A stretch of 64,000 bases of DNA from PALSA-1353 sp050012375 (GTDB taxonomy: Bacteria; Planctomycetota; Phycisphaerae; Tepidisphaerales; Tepidisphaeraceae), in assembly GCA_050012375.1 (NCBI GenBank), contig JBEKHH010000003.1, positions 62,001-126,000 of the forward strand, in the 5' to 3' direction. Shown piece after piece: positions 52,388-60,289 of the stretch. The stretch's first letter is position 1. Every line of letters begins with the position of its first letter. Below the pieces are notes generated by a model. The model ran no database searches. It was not told the origin of the DNA and saw only the letters and a program-made list of their open reading frames with translations. The position numbers were made by a program, and so were the translations under genes.

Positions 52388-53326
52388 TTACCCGACAAGC
52401 GCTTTCCCGCAGTGCTTCTCCAGCACACGCAGCGGGCATCTCTCCGGCGTCACCATCGCCTTCACCGGAATAATGAACGTCTGCTCCGTCATGAACTGCC
52501 CCGATATTGCCGCGTGCGGGACCTGGTCCGTGTACACCATCCACGTGCTGCCGGCGGGAAATTCCAGGCGAAGCTTGGGCCACTTCGTCTGGTACTCGGT
52601 GCTGTCCTTCAGATAGTCGTGAAAACGCAGCATGAAGCGGTCGTAGGCGCTGCGGTCCAAACCCTTGACGCCCACCGCCCGCATGACCAGGGCGAAAACT
52701 TTTTTGATCTTCTCCCCCGCCGAGCCGGATTCGCGGGCAAATCGCCCCAAGCCCGCCTCATCGGCGAATGTCTTGACCAGAAGCGGAAACTTCTCGGTCG
52801 TCTCCCAAATGCGCGGACGGGTTGGATTGATGTTGGTGAACACCCGCAGAATTCGCCCGCCGTGCGTCGGGCGGCTTGGAAACGCGTCCACGTGCATCAG
52901 ATCGTTACGCTTGTGCGCGGGCAGGTCGCGGCCCTTTTCCTCCAGCGGCCGATAGCTGGCAAAATCCAGCGTCCAGTGCGGCGCGTAGGGCGCCAGAAAA
53001 ACGCTTAGAAAGCGCGTGACCTCCTTGGAATACCGCCGCATGATCTCGTGCAGGCGCTGGTTGTCCTCCGCTGTTTCACAGGCGTCGCCGCGCAGAACGT
53101 CCTGCCTTGGACGATACGAGACGTTCTTGTGAACCTTCAGCCCGCTCTGTTTCTGCCCCAGCAGGAATTCCCGGTCCTCCGGCGAGAATTCAAACGGAGT
53201 GGATTCGAAAGCGAGGATCTCGCCGTCTTCGAGATACTGGCAATATTTTCGCGAAAGTTCCTCCGCCCGCGCCGGGTCGGTCCATCCCTGCTTAACGCGG
53301 TAGTCCGTCACGTCGATTTTGGCCAT
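52388..53326 (-). CDS. kdoO: Kdo 3-hydroxylase (KdoO-like, Fe(II)/O2-dependent)
   Basis: 312 residues from ATG at 53326; GGAG lies 11 bases upstream, and the frame further upstream is unsupported. KdoO hydroxylates the outer Kdo sugar of Kdo2-lipid A, using Fe(II) and alpha-ketoglutarate. Seen: MHVDAFPSRPTHGGRILRVF with His145 and Asp147, and YTDQVPHAAISGQF with His271, i.e. a plausible 2-His-1-Asp iron site; NINPTRPRIWETTE follows the first half. Its presence implies Kdo-containing LPS. The stop lies 11 bases from the family B repeat end. Divergent from the DUF4149 gene. Confidence 0.85.
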   Translation of the reverse strand: MAKIDVTDYRVKQGWTDPARAEELSRKYCQYLEDGEILAFESTPFEFSPEDREFLLGQKQSGLKVHKNVSYRPRQDVLRGDACETAEDNQRLHEIMRRYSKEVTRFLSVFLAPYAPHWTLDFASYRPLEEKGRDLPAHKRNDLMHVDAFPSRPTHGGRILRVFTNINPTRPRIWETTEKFPLLVKTFADEAGLGRFARESGSAGEKIKKVFALVMRAVGVKGLDRSAYDRFMLRFHDYLKDSTEYQTKWPKLRLEFPAGSTWMVYTDQVPHAAISGQFMTEQTFIIPVKAMVTPERCPLRVLEKHCGKALVG

Positions 53327-53508
53327 GGAACACGGTCTCCAAAAAAGGGCTTCCCCAACTGTTCCGTCATCCGGAGAATCCATTCCCCGCATGGTGCAAG
53401 TCATTGTAGCGGCCCGAATGGCGAGGAAAAGAGGAACAACAGAGCCGCACCCGTGCCGCCCCGGTCTGACTCCGCTGGGCGACACGCCCCCGCTCCTTCG
53501 CATATAGT

Positions 53509-53991
53509 ATGCCAATGCTTCGCAGAATCGCCGCCGCTCTGGTCTGCATCGCCTGGGCGCTGTGGTTCGGCGGATTGGCCAGCCTGTTCCTCCTGGTCAC
53601 CCGGCTCTTCACTGAGGACCGCCAAACCGCCCTGAAGGCCGCCCCGCGAATGTTTCTGGCCTTCGAGCGCTATCAGCTCCTGCTCGCAATGGCCGCGCTG
53701 CTCGGGGCGGTGGTTTGGCGCATCCGGGCCAAGTCCCTGCGCGTGACTGTCTTGTTCTGGATGCTGGCGGCGGCTTCGCTCCCGGCGGCGCTTGGGCCGA
53801 TGCTCCTCACCGGACCCATGGAGCAATTGCGATTGCGCGGCCAATCGTCTTCGCCCCAGTTCAAGAAATTGCACGGAGAATCGATGATCGTATATTGCGC
53901 GGAGACTTTGGTCCTGCTGGCCGCGGGATTGACCCTGCCATGGGCCATGCGGGAGGAAGACAAATCCGATGGAACCGTTGTCCGCGGATGA
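53509..53991 (+). CDS. DUF4149-type membrane protein
   Basis: 160 residues with four predicted helices: CIAWALWFGGLASLFLLV, LLLAMAALLGAVVW, VLFWMLAAASLPAALGPM and VYCAETLVLLAAGLTLPWAM. FERYQ and FKKLHGESMIVYCAE fit the F-H-x-x-S-M-x-x-Y pattern of DUF4149 (TMEM205-like) proteins. Function unknown. The end overlaps the start of the TPR-glycosyltransferase by 23 bases. An ATG two codons later is equally possible. Confidence 0.75.
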   Translation: MPMLRRIAAALVCIAWALWFGGLASLFLLVTRLFTEDRQTALKAAPRMFLAFERYQLLLAMAALLGAVVWRIRAKSLRVTVLFWMLAAASLPAALGPMLLTGPMEQLRLRGQSSSPQFKKLHGESMIVYCAETLVLLAAGLTLPWAMREEDKSDGTVVRG

Positions 53992-55612
53992 ACAACTCGA
54001 AAAGGCCCTGCGTCATCACACCGCCGGCGAACTCGCCGAGGCCGAGGCGATTTACCGCGCCCTGGTCGAGCGGGACGCCGGCGACGCCGATGCCCTGCAT
54101 TTGCTCGGCGCACTGATCGCGCAGAAGGGCGACGGCCTCGCCGCCCTCGGTTTCATTGATCGCGCCATCGCCATCGATCCCAGTTGCGCTGATTTCCACA
54201 ACAACAAGGGATTGATCTTGGCCAATCTCGGGCGGACGGACGACGCCGTCGCCGCCCACGCCGAGGCGGTGCGGCTTCGTCCGGATTTTGCCGAAGCCAA
54301 TAACAATCTCGGCAACGCGCTGCTCAAAAAGGGAGCAATCGCCGAAGCCGTCTCGGCCTATCGACGGACCATCGCCCTCCGCCCCAACTACGCCAACGCT
54401 CACAGCAACCTCGGCGTCGCCCTTCAGAAGCAGCAGAAGCTCGACGACGCGATCGCCGCCTATCGCATGGCTGTGCAGTGTCAGCCCGATCACGGCGAGG
54501 CGCACAGCAATCTCGGGGTCGCCCTGCGGGAGACCGGCCGGATGGACGAAGCGATTGAGGAGTATCGCGCCGCGATCCGTTGCGATGACCAATGCGTCGA
54601 AGCCTACGTCAACCTTGGCGCGGCATTGCACGAAACGGGCCACGGCGAGGAAGCGATCGCCATTCTCACCCGTGCCATCGAATTGGACCCGCAGCACGAG
54701 CCCGCGCATTACAATTTGTCTCTGTCGCTGCTGAAAAAAGGCCAATACGAGCGTGGCTGGCGGGAATACGAACATCGCGCTTTCGCCCTGTGGGCCCGCC
54801 GCAAATTCGCCCCACCCATTTGGGACGGGAGCGAGTTGTCGGGCAAGACGATCCTCCTTCCCGGCGAGGGTGGATTTGGCGACGCGATCCAGTTCGCGCG
54901 ATATGTTCCGATGGTCAAGAAACGCGGCGGCCGAATCATCGTGCAGGTCCAATCCGATCTGGTTCGTCTGCTGAAGCGCGTCGAGGGCGCCGATGAGGTC
55001 TTGCCCAAGGACCACCCCTTGCCCACAATCGACGTGTACTGTCCCCTTTTAAGCCTGCCGAGGATTTTCGGCACCACGCCGCGGAACATACCGGCCGCGC
55101 CGTATTTGACCGCGGATGCATCCGTATCCCAGCGTTGGGCCTCAAGATTATCCGGCCACAAGGGTCTTCGCGTCGGGCTGGCATGGGCCGGATCGACTGC
55201 CCACCGCAACGATAAAAATCGCTCGATCCCCCTGAGTCAATTCGCCCCGCTTCGCGCGGTGACGGAGATTCGCCTGTTCAGCCTTCAGAAGGACCGGGCC
55301 GGCGAAAGCTCGCCCACCATCGACATGATCGATTGGACCGCCCAACTCAGCGACTTCGCCGATACCGCCGGTTTGATCGCGAACCTCGATCGGGTCATTT
55401 CAGTCGACACCGCCGTTGCCCATTTGGCCGGGGCCATGGGGAAGAAGGTTTGGTTGCTCCTGCCCTATGTCGCGGACTGGCGCTGGCTGGAGGATCGGTC
55501 CGACAGTCCCTGGTATCCCACCCTGCAACTGTTCCGCCAGGAAAAGCCCGGTGATTGGGACCCCGTCATCGCCAAGGTCGCCCAGGCATTGAAAGCGGAG
55601 CAAATCATTTAA
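53969..55612 (+). CDS. TPR - glycosyltransferase (GT9/heptosyltransferase-like) fusion, second locus
   Basis: 547 residues; GGAGGA precedes ATG by 9 bases, inside the preceding gene. Seven TPRs (residues 8-265; for example FAEANNNLGNALLKKG, YANAHSNLGVALQKQ) lead into a GT-B part: LLPGEGGFGDAIQFARYVPM, RVGLAWAGSTAHRND, FSLQKDR, DFADTAGLIANLDRVISVDTAVAHLAGAMGKK and DSPWYPTLQLFRQ. The C-terminal module is paralogous to that of the gene at 34533. The stop codon TAA (55610-55612) is part of the TTTAACC end of a family C repeat. Acceptor unknown. Confidence 0.86.
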   Translation: MEPLSADEQLEKALRHHTAGELAEAEAIYRALVERDAGDADALHLLGALIAQKGDGLAALGFIDRAIAIDPSCADFHNNKGLILANLGRTDDAVAAHAEAVRLRPDFAEANNNLGNALLKKGAIAEAVSAYRRTIALRPNYANAHSNLGVALQKQQKLDDAIAAYRMAVQCQPDHGEAHSNLGVALRETGRMDEAIEEYRAAIRCDDQCVEAYVNLGAALHETGHGEEAIAILTRAIELDPQHEPAHYNLSLSLLKKGQYERGWREYEHRAFALWARRKFAPPIWDGSELSGKTILLPGEGGFGDAIQFARYVPMVKKRGGRIIVQVQSDLVRLLKRVEGADEVLPKDHPLPTIDVYCPLLSLPRIFGTTPRNIPAAPYLTADASVSQRWASRLSGHKGLRVGLAWAGSTAHRNDKNRSIPLSQFAPLRAVTEIRLFSLQKDRAGESSPTIDMIDWTAQLSDFADTAGLIANLDRVISVDTAVAHLAGAMGKKVWLLLPYVADWRWLEDRSDSPWYPTLQLFRQEKPGDWDPVIAKVAQALKAEQII

Positions 55613-55704
55613 CCGCTGAGCACGCGGAGATCGCCGAGAAGAAATAACAGAATCCGTTTTTGTGTTTCCTCTCCGCGTCTGTCTCCGCGTCCTCCGCGGT
55701 TAAA
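55608..55704. repeat. Fold-back repeat, family C (copy 2, inverted)
   Basis: TTTAACCGCTGAG on the left and CCTCCGCGGTTAAA on the right; the reverse complement aligns with 24699-24808 (TTTAACCGCGGAG, ACGCGGAGACAGACGCGGAG, GAAACACA-AAAACG). It begins inside the stop codon of the TPR gene. Confidence 0.92.
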
Positions 55705-55795
55705 TTAACCCTTGGAATTAAGGAGCCTGCGTGATTGGTGAAAAACACTGCTTCAGTCGGCACGTCTTCGTGCTGCATTGAACCGTCCGCAAAAC

Positions 55796-57103
55796 TCATT
55801 CGTCCGTCAATTTCCCCGCCAGATAGCTCTCGTACGCGCTCATGTCCATGAAGCCGTGGCCCGAGAGGTTGAAGAGGATCACCCGTTTTCGCTTTTCGTT
55901 TTTCGCCTGGATCGCTTCGTCGATGACGGCTTTGATCGCGTGGGCGGATTCGGGGGCGGCGATGATCCCTTCGGTCCGGGCGAATTGAACCGCCGCGTCG
56001 AAGACCGGAATTTGCTCGTACGCCCTGGCTTCGATGAGGCCGAGTTTTTTGGCGTGGCTGACGGTCGGGGCCATGCCGTGATATCGCAGCCCGCCGGCAT
56101 GAATGCTCGGCGGCACGAAATCGTGGCCCAGCGTGTACATCATCATCAGCGGCGTCATCTGCGCCGTGTCGCCGAAATCGTATCGCAATTCGCCTTTGGT
56201 CAGCGATGGACATGAGGCCGGCTCGACGGCGATCAATCGATATTTCTTCCCCTCGTGCAAGTTGCGATATAAGAAGGGGAAGGCGATGCCGGCGAAATTG
56301 CTCCCGCCCCCGGCGCAGGCGATCACCACGTCGGGCTCCTCCCCCGCCAACTCCATCTGCCGGATCGACTCCTGACCGACGACGGTTTGATGAAGACAGA
56401 CGTGATTGAGCACGCTTCCCAGGGCGTATTTGGTGCCGGGATGGGTGACGGTATCTTCCAATGCTTCGCTGATGGCGATGCCGAGGCTGCCGGGGTGATC
56501 GGGATTTTGCTGGATGAGTTTTCGGCCGAATTGCGTGTGATCGCTGGGGCTGGGATAAACGGTGGCGCCCCAGGTTTGCATGAGAATTTTGCGATACGGT
56601 TTTTGATGGAAGCTGACGCGCACCATGTACACGACGCACTCGATGCCGATGAAATTGCACGCCATGGCCAGGGACGAACCCCACTGCCCGGCTCCGGTTT
56701 CCGTGGCGATGCGTTTGATGCCCGCCTGCTTGTTGTAATACGCCTGCGCGACGGCCGTGTTGGGTTTGTGACTGCCGGCCGGAGAGACGCCTTCATATTT
56801 GTAATAAATATGCGCCGGCGTGCCCAGCGCCTGTTCCAGGCGAACGGCCCGCCGCAGGGGCGTCGGTCGCCACAGCGCATAGGTTTGACGAACTTCATCG
56901 GGGATTTTTACGAATCGTTCGACGCTGACTTCCTGCTCGATGATGTTCATTGGGAAAATGGCGGCCAGGTCCTGCGGCCCGGCCGGCTGCTTCGTGCCCG
57001 GATGCAGCGGCGGCGGAACCGGCTGCGGAAAATCCGCCATGATGTTGTACCAATGCGTCGGAATCTGCTCTTGCGATAGCGTGAATAGGCTCGGTTGGCT
57101 CAC
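55796..57103 (-). CDS. trpB2: TrpB2-type tryptophan synthase beta-like enzyme
   Basis: 435 residues from GTG at 57103, chosen because AAGGAG lies 8 bases before it; GTG at 57163 would add 20 residues. PLP fold II. TrpB2 signature: an N-terminal extension (IPTHWYNIMADFP), WRPTPLRRA, SHKPNTA with PLP-lysine Lys113, TGAGQWGSSLA and CAGGGSNFAGIAFPF, HAGGLRYHG. It makes tryptophan from indole (or indole-related substrates) and serine and, unlike TrpB1, usually works without TrpA. No other trp gene is near, as is usual for TrpB2. Confidence 0.92.
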   Translation of the reverse strand: MSQPSLFTLSQEQIPTHWYNIMADFPQPVPPPLHPGTKQPAGPQDLAAIFPMNIIEQEVSVERFVKIPDEVRQTYALWRPTPLRRAVRLEQALGTPAHIYYKYEGVSPAGSHKPNTAVAQAYYNKQAGIKRIATETGAGQWGSSLAMACNFIGIECVVYMVRVSFHQKPYRKILMQTWGATVYPSPSDHTQFGRKLIQQNPDHPGSLGIAISEALEDTVTHPGTKYALGSVLNHVCLHQTVVGQESIRQMELAGEEPDVVIACAGGGSNFAGIAFPFLYRNLHEGKKYRLIAVEPASCPSLTKGELRYDFGDTAQMTPLMMMYTLGHDFVPPSIHAGGLRYHGMAPTVSHAKKLGLIEARAYEQIPVFDAAVQFARTEGIIAAPESAHAIKAVIDEAIQAKNEKRKRVILFNLSGHGFMDMSAYESYLAGKLTDE

Positions 57104-57254
57104 GGTCTCAGCTCCTTCTTTCGGCGAAAGCCCTATGGTAATGGCAACCGGCTTCGCCGTCACTGAAGCTGCGCGCCGTCGAGGCGCAAAAAGTCACCGT
57201 CCCACGCTCAGGCAGGGCGGTGACTATTCGATAGCGGGCGATTTCACGGATAGA

Positions 57255-57512
57255 TCAGCGGCCAGTGGCCCCGACCCACTCAGGATGATAGCGACCCTTC
57301 TGGTCCACAAATCGCGGGTTCAGCCACGGTCTGCCTTCCCATTCGGCATGGTATTTCCCAAATTGGTCGTAGGCAGCGAGATCCGTTCCCACAACGCCCT
57401 GTTCGCCTGTGACCGCGTTCGGTCTTTCCGATTCTGATGCGCAACCGCCGGCGACCACGGGGATTGCAGCGGCAATTGCCAGCATGGCCAAGGCGATGGT
57501 CTTCCTAAACAT
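57255..57512 (-). CDS. Small lipoprotein
   Basis: 85 residues from ATG at 57512 with GGAGG 5 bases upstream (the frame opens 8 codons earlier without a site). The signal peptide ends in the lipobox VAGGC. The short mature part is polar with FGKYHAEWEGRPWLNP and GRYHPEWVG, two related Tyr-His-x-Glu-Trp units. No function recognised. Confidence 0.75.
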   Translation of the reverse strand: MFRKTIALAMLAIAAAIPVVAGGCASESERPNAVTGEQGVVGTDLAAYDQFGKYHAEWEGRPWLNPRFVDQKGRYHPEWVGATGR

Positions 57513-57536
57513 AAAAGCCTCCACACAAAAAGACAA

Positions 57537-57681
57537 TTTTTAATCGACCCGCGGGACGCCCGCGAATGTCCTCGTTATCTCACTAAACGAGGCGACCGGC
57601 GGGATGGGTTCAATTGGCTTGGTAAATTCCAGTTTTGCCAGGGCATTTCTGGGCTTTTCGGTTCCCCCCGCACGGCAATCA
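57537..57681 (-). other. Intergenic stretch with a possible broken coding end
   Basis: Together with the family D repeat this fills the 306-base gap between the small lipoprotein and the transposase-like gene. A minus-strand frame ends at TAA (57540-57542) and reads ...KPRNALAKLEFTKPIEPIPP then VASFSEITRTFAGVPRVD, which looks like the C-terminus of a protein, but it enters the family D repeat upstream and has no start. It could be a gene remnant. Confidence 0.3.
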
Positions 57682-57777
57682 AAACCACCGCGAAGAGCGC
57701 GAAGACGGCCGCGAAGAAGGTCAGCTTGAATTAGACCGCATTTCTTCGCGTCTATCTTCGCGGCCTTCGTTGATATC
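57682..57777. repeat. Fold-back repeat, family D
   Basis: Left arm of CCGCGAAGA/GCGCGAAGA/GGCCGCGAAGAA units (57682-57720) and right arm TTTCTTCGCGTC-TATCTTCGCGGCCTTCG (57741-57770). Same architecture as family C but with CGCGAAG in place of CGCGGAG. Lies 42 bases beyond the stop of the transposase-like gene. Confidence 0.85.
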
Positions 57778-57818
57778 CCGTAGTTTCTTGTTTTCTTGGC
57801 AAACTTTCCAGATCGGAA

Positions 57819-59366
57819 TCACGCGGCCCTGGTGAGTTTTTGAATGTCCGCCTCGCGGACCGCTTGCAGGGCCGCGATCACCTTGCGGCCCTTTTCGCTC
57901 ACCACGTACCGATGCGTGTGCGGCACTTTTTGGATTACTCCATGCGCCCGCAGCATCCGCAACTTACGCGTTACTTGCCCTGAACGCCGACGCCGCTCGA
58001 ACTCCTCTTTGGCGGGTGCGGCGAACAACAACTCTTGCAGGTCCCGATTGCGAAAGCCGTTGATCAGAAACTCGCCTCGTCCAACGGCCGCGCACAACGC
58101 CGCGTCGGCTTCCCCCAGCAGGTTCAGCCCGCGGACGGATTTCCCCTTCCAATGGACCGTCCGGCTCAACTGATCGGTCAGCGTCTTGAGCGGCGTCGGC
58201 GTGTTCACCGCCGCCAACGCCTCCAGGTAACGCCGGTTGCTGGCCTGCGACACCTGGGCTCGTCGCTTGATGTCCGCCACCCCTTTGCGCATGGCCCGGT
58301 AGACCCCCTTGCCGTCCACCACGCGCGGAGCTTTCAAGTCCCGCATGTCATTGAGCGTCGTCTCCACACGCAGCACCGAGCCTTTGTCGTACATCTTGAT
58401 CGAGTTGTCGTTGACCCGGTGCTTGATCCGGACGCCCTCCACCCGCTTGCGGTAGTCGCTGATCACCTCTCCGGCAAAGTTCCCGGATAAATGCCCCGAC
58501 GCCGGCAGCTTGCCTAAAAAACGCATCACCTCCGGCGAGGCGAAGCTTCCCATCCCCTGACGGATCAGCGCGGGATACAACTGCTGCAGGTCTTCTCTCC
58601 GTTTGAACATCACGTCGCTGGCCCACTCGCTCTGATCGATCGACCAGTAATAGGGAATGTCGTAGTCCCCCACGATCGACGGCAGCGCCGGATTGATCTC
58701 TCTGCTTAACTTCCCTAATGCCTTCTCCCAATCGAAGCTCACCTGCTCATCCAGCAGACCCTGAACCTTCTCCACGTCCTGGACCCAGGCGAAACAATTC
58801 TCCCGCCGCAGATGTCGGATCCCCGCCCCGCGCATCCGCCGCGACAGCCACTCCCGCCCGTTGAGTCCCACATGGATGCTGAAAGGGAACCACGTCTGCA
58901 ACCGCGAGTACATCAGCCCGAACGTCGGGTGAATCCGATAGACGTAGATATGCTGGCACTTGCGGAACCGGGGATACAATTCCAAAAGCCCACGCGACCG
59001 ATCGCTGCGCACATCATAGCTGCGGCAGGATTCCACCGCGGTCACCGCCGTGATGATCCCTTCTTGAATGTTGTCGCGCTCGGCGATCTCCAACGCCACC
59101 TGCTCTTTGTTGGACCTGGGGCTGTCCAGATAAATCACCGGACGATCGGCCCGCTCGACCACGGCCAACGCCTGCTGGCGAACCCGGCTGCTGGTCTCCC
59201 GCGCATACTTGCCGAAGTCCTTGAGCAAATGCCCGGTGTAGCATAGGAACCGCATCATGCCCGTGAGATTCGCCAGCATCCTCAACGTCCCACGCAATCG
59301 CAGACGATCCCACCCACTGACCATCCCGATGACAGAACCGCGGTGACGTTGTACAAAGCTGTTCAT
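57819..59366 (-). mobile_element. Transposase-like protein of an uncharacterised repeat family
   Basis: 515 residues. I recognise this as a large family of near-identical long proteins found in many copies in unrelated bacteria, usually annotated as hypothetical. Opening: FVQRHRGSVIGMVSGWDRLR and LRGTLRML; middle: FPFSIHVGLNGREWLSRRM, ASPEVMRFLGKLPASGHLSG, RIKHRVNDNSIKMYDKGSVL, VETTLNDMRDLK; end: a winged-helix-like region VTRKLRMLRAHGVIQKVPHT and RYVVSEKGRKVI. No DDE or HUH triad could be assigned with confidence. The Shine-Dalgarno is hidden in a 17-bp hairpin, the usual safeguard of transposase genes. No clear terminal inverted repeats or target duplication found. Codon use is like its neighbours. 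Confidence 0.6.
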
Positions 59367-59431
59367 GGCGTTGCTCCTCTTGAGGTTTGTGAATGATGTA
59401 ACACCTTCACTTTACCCCAAGAGGCAACGCC
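59364..59431 (-). promoter_or_regulatory. Hairpin that sequesters the ribosome-binding site
   Basis: In the minus-strand message GGCGTTGC-CTCTTGGGG pairs with CCTCAAGAG-GA-GCAACGCC, a 17-bp stem with a 2-base bulge; ATG follows the stem at once. The Shine-Dalgarno AGAGGAG is entirely in the 3' arm. The loop can form a further GTGAA/TTCAC stem. Confidence 0.8.
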
Positions 59432-59538
59432 TTTGATCATCTTCTTTGGTTGCGGCAATGCCGCCCTGGGCGACTTCGCGGTTCTCTTGCATTCACGCAA
59501 GAATTGAAAGGCTCTGCTGTCTTGCCAGGTGGGCCGAG

Positions 59539-60096
59539 CTATTGGATTTGCGCTGAAATGATGGCGATGCGGTGTTGGATGGCAACGCGGCAATTCGGTG
59601 GAAGCGATCCCGCGGATTCGATCTTCTGGAGCATGCTCACCATGGCCTGGGGCGGCAATCCGCTGGCGCGAAGAAGCGCAAGGCCGGCGGCGTCGGCGCG
59701 GACTTCTCGATCGGGATCGGCATAGCATCCGCTGAGGCTAGCGACCGTTTGCAATTGGCCGTCACTGAGCAAATGCCCCAATTCATGCGAGATAACGGCG
59801 GCAAGCTCGTGATCGCTGAGGCGATCCATCAGCCCGCGCGTCACGTAGACACGGCCATTTCGCCAACTGAACGCGCCGACGGCATCCGAATTCAACACCT
59901 GAATTGAGACGGTTCGTCCTTTACAGCAAGCCAGCAGCGGATGGGCAACGGCTTCGGCCCTTGCCTGCTCTGAGCCTGGGACGACGCCGCCCTGATGGGC
60001 AACCCAAACATTGACTGACTGCGACAAGGGCGCGCTTTGGCAGCCCGCCAGATAGACCAAAAGCGATATGAAAACCATGCCCTGAACAGCCCGCAT
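59539..60096 (-). CDS. M48-type metallopeptidase lipoprotein
   Basis: 185 residues from ATG at 60096 (TTG at 60174 is the far alternative). Lipobox YLAGC puts lipid on Cys19. VISHELGHLLSDGQ carries the zinc-binding HExxH (residues 104-108) and DREVRADAAGLALL the downstream Glu (about 131) of the gluzincin M48 site. GRVYVTRGLMDRLSDHELAAV is the usual preceding strand-helix. Small, single-domain, periplasmic; resembles the minimal LoiP/BepA-like core without TPRs. Ends about 100 bases from the hairpin of the transposase-like gene. Confidence 0.83.
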   Translation of the reverse strand: MRAVQGMVFISLLVYLAGCQSAPLSQSVNVWVAHQGGVVPGSEQARAEAVAHPLLACCKGRTVSIQVLNSDAVGAFSWRNGRVYVTRGLMDRLSDHELAAVISHELGHLLSDGQLQTVASLSGCYADPDREVRADAAGLALLRASGLPPQAMVSMLQKIESAGSLPPNCRVAIQHRIAIISAQIQ

Positions 60097-60289
60097 GAAT
60101 GGCCGCAGGTCAAGATCCGTGCCAACGGCGAAAATGCGGATTTTGAGCGTATTACTGCCTAGTGCCGGTCGCAATGGGGGACGACGTGCCTAGTTTTTGT
60201 GCGGGTTCTTTCGGACGATCGGAATCTGATTGGGTCCGGAATCCGCCAGCCTGGCAACCCCCGCCGGCTCAAAAGGTCAGGCCTCAGGC

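Noticed and set aside
57819..59366. Assigning terminal inverted repeats to the transposase-like element
   Set aside because: Comparison of about 100 bases on each side gave no convincing matching ends or target duplication, so the element borders are left at the gene.
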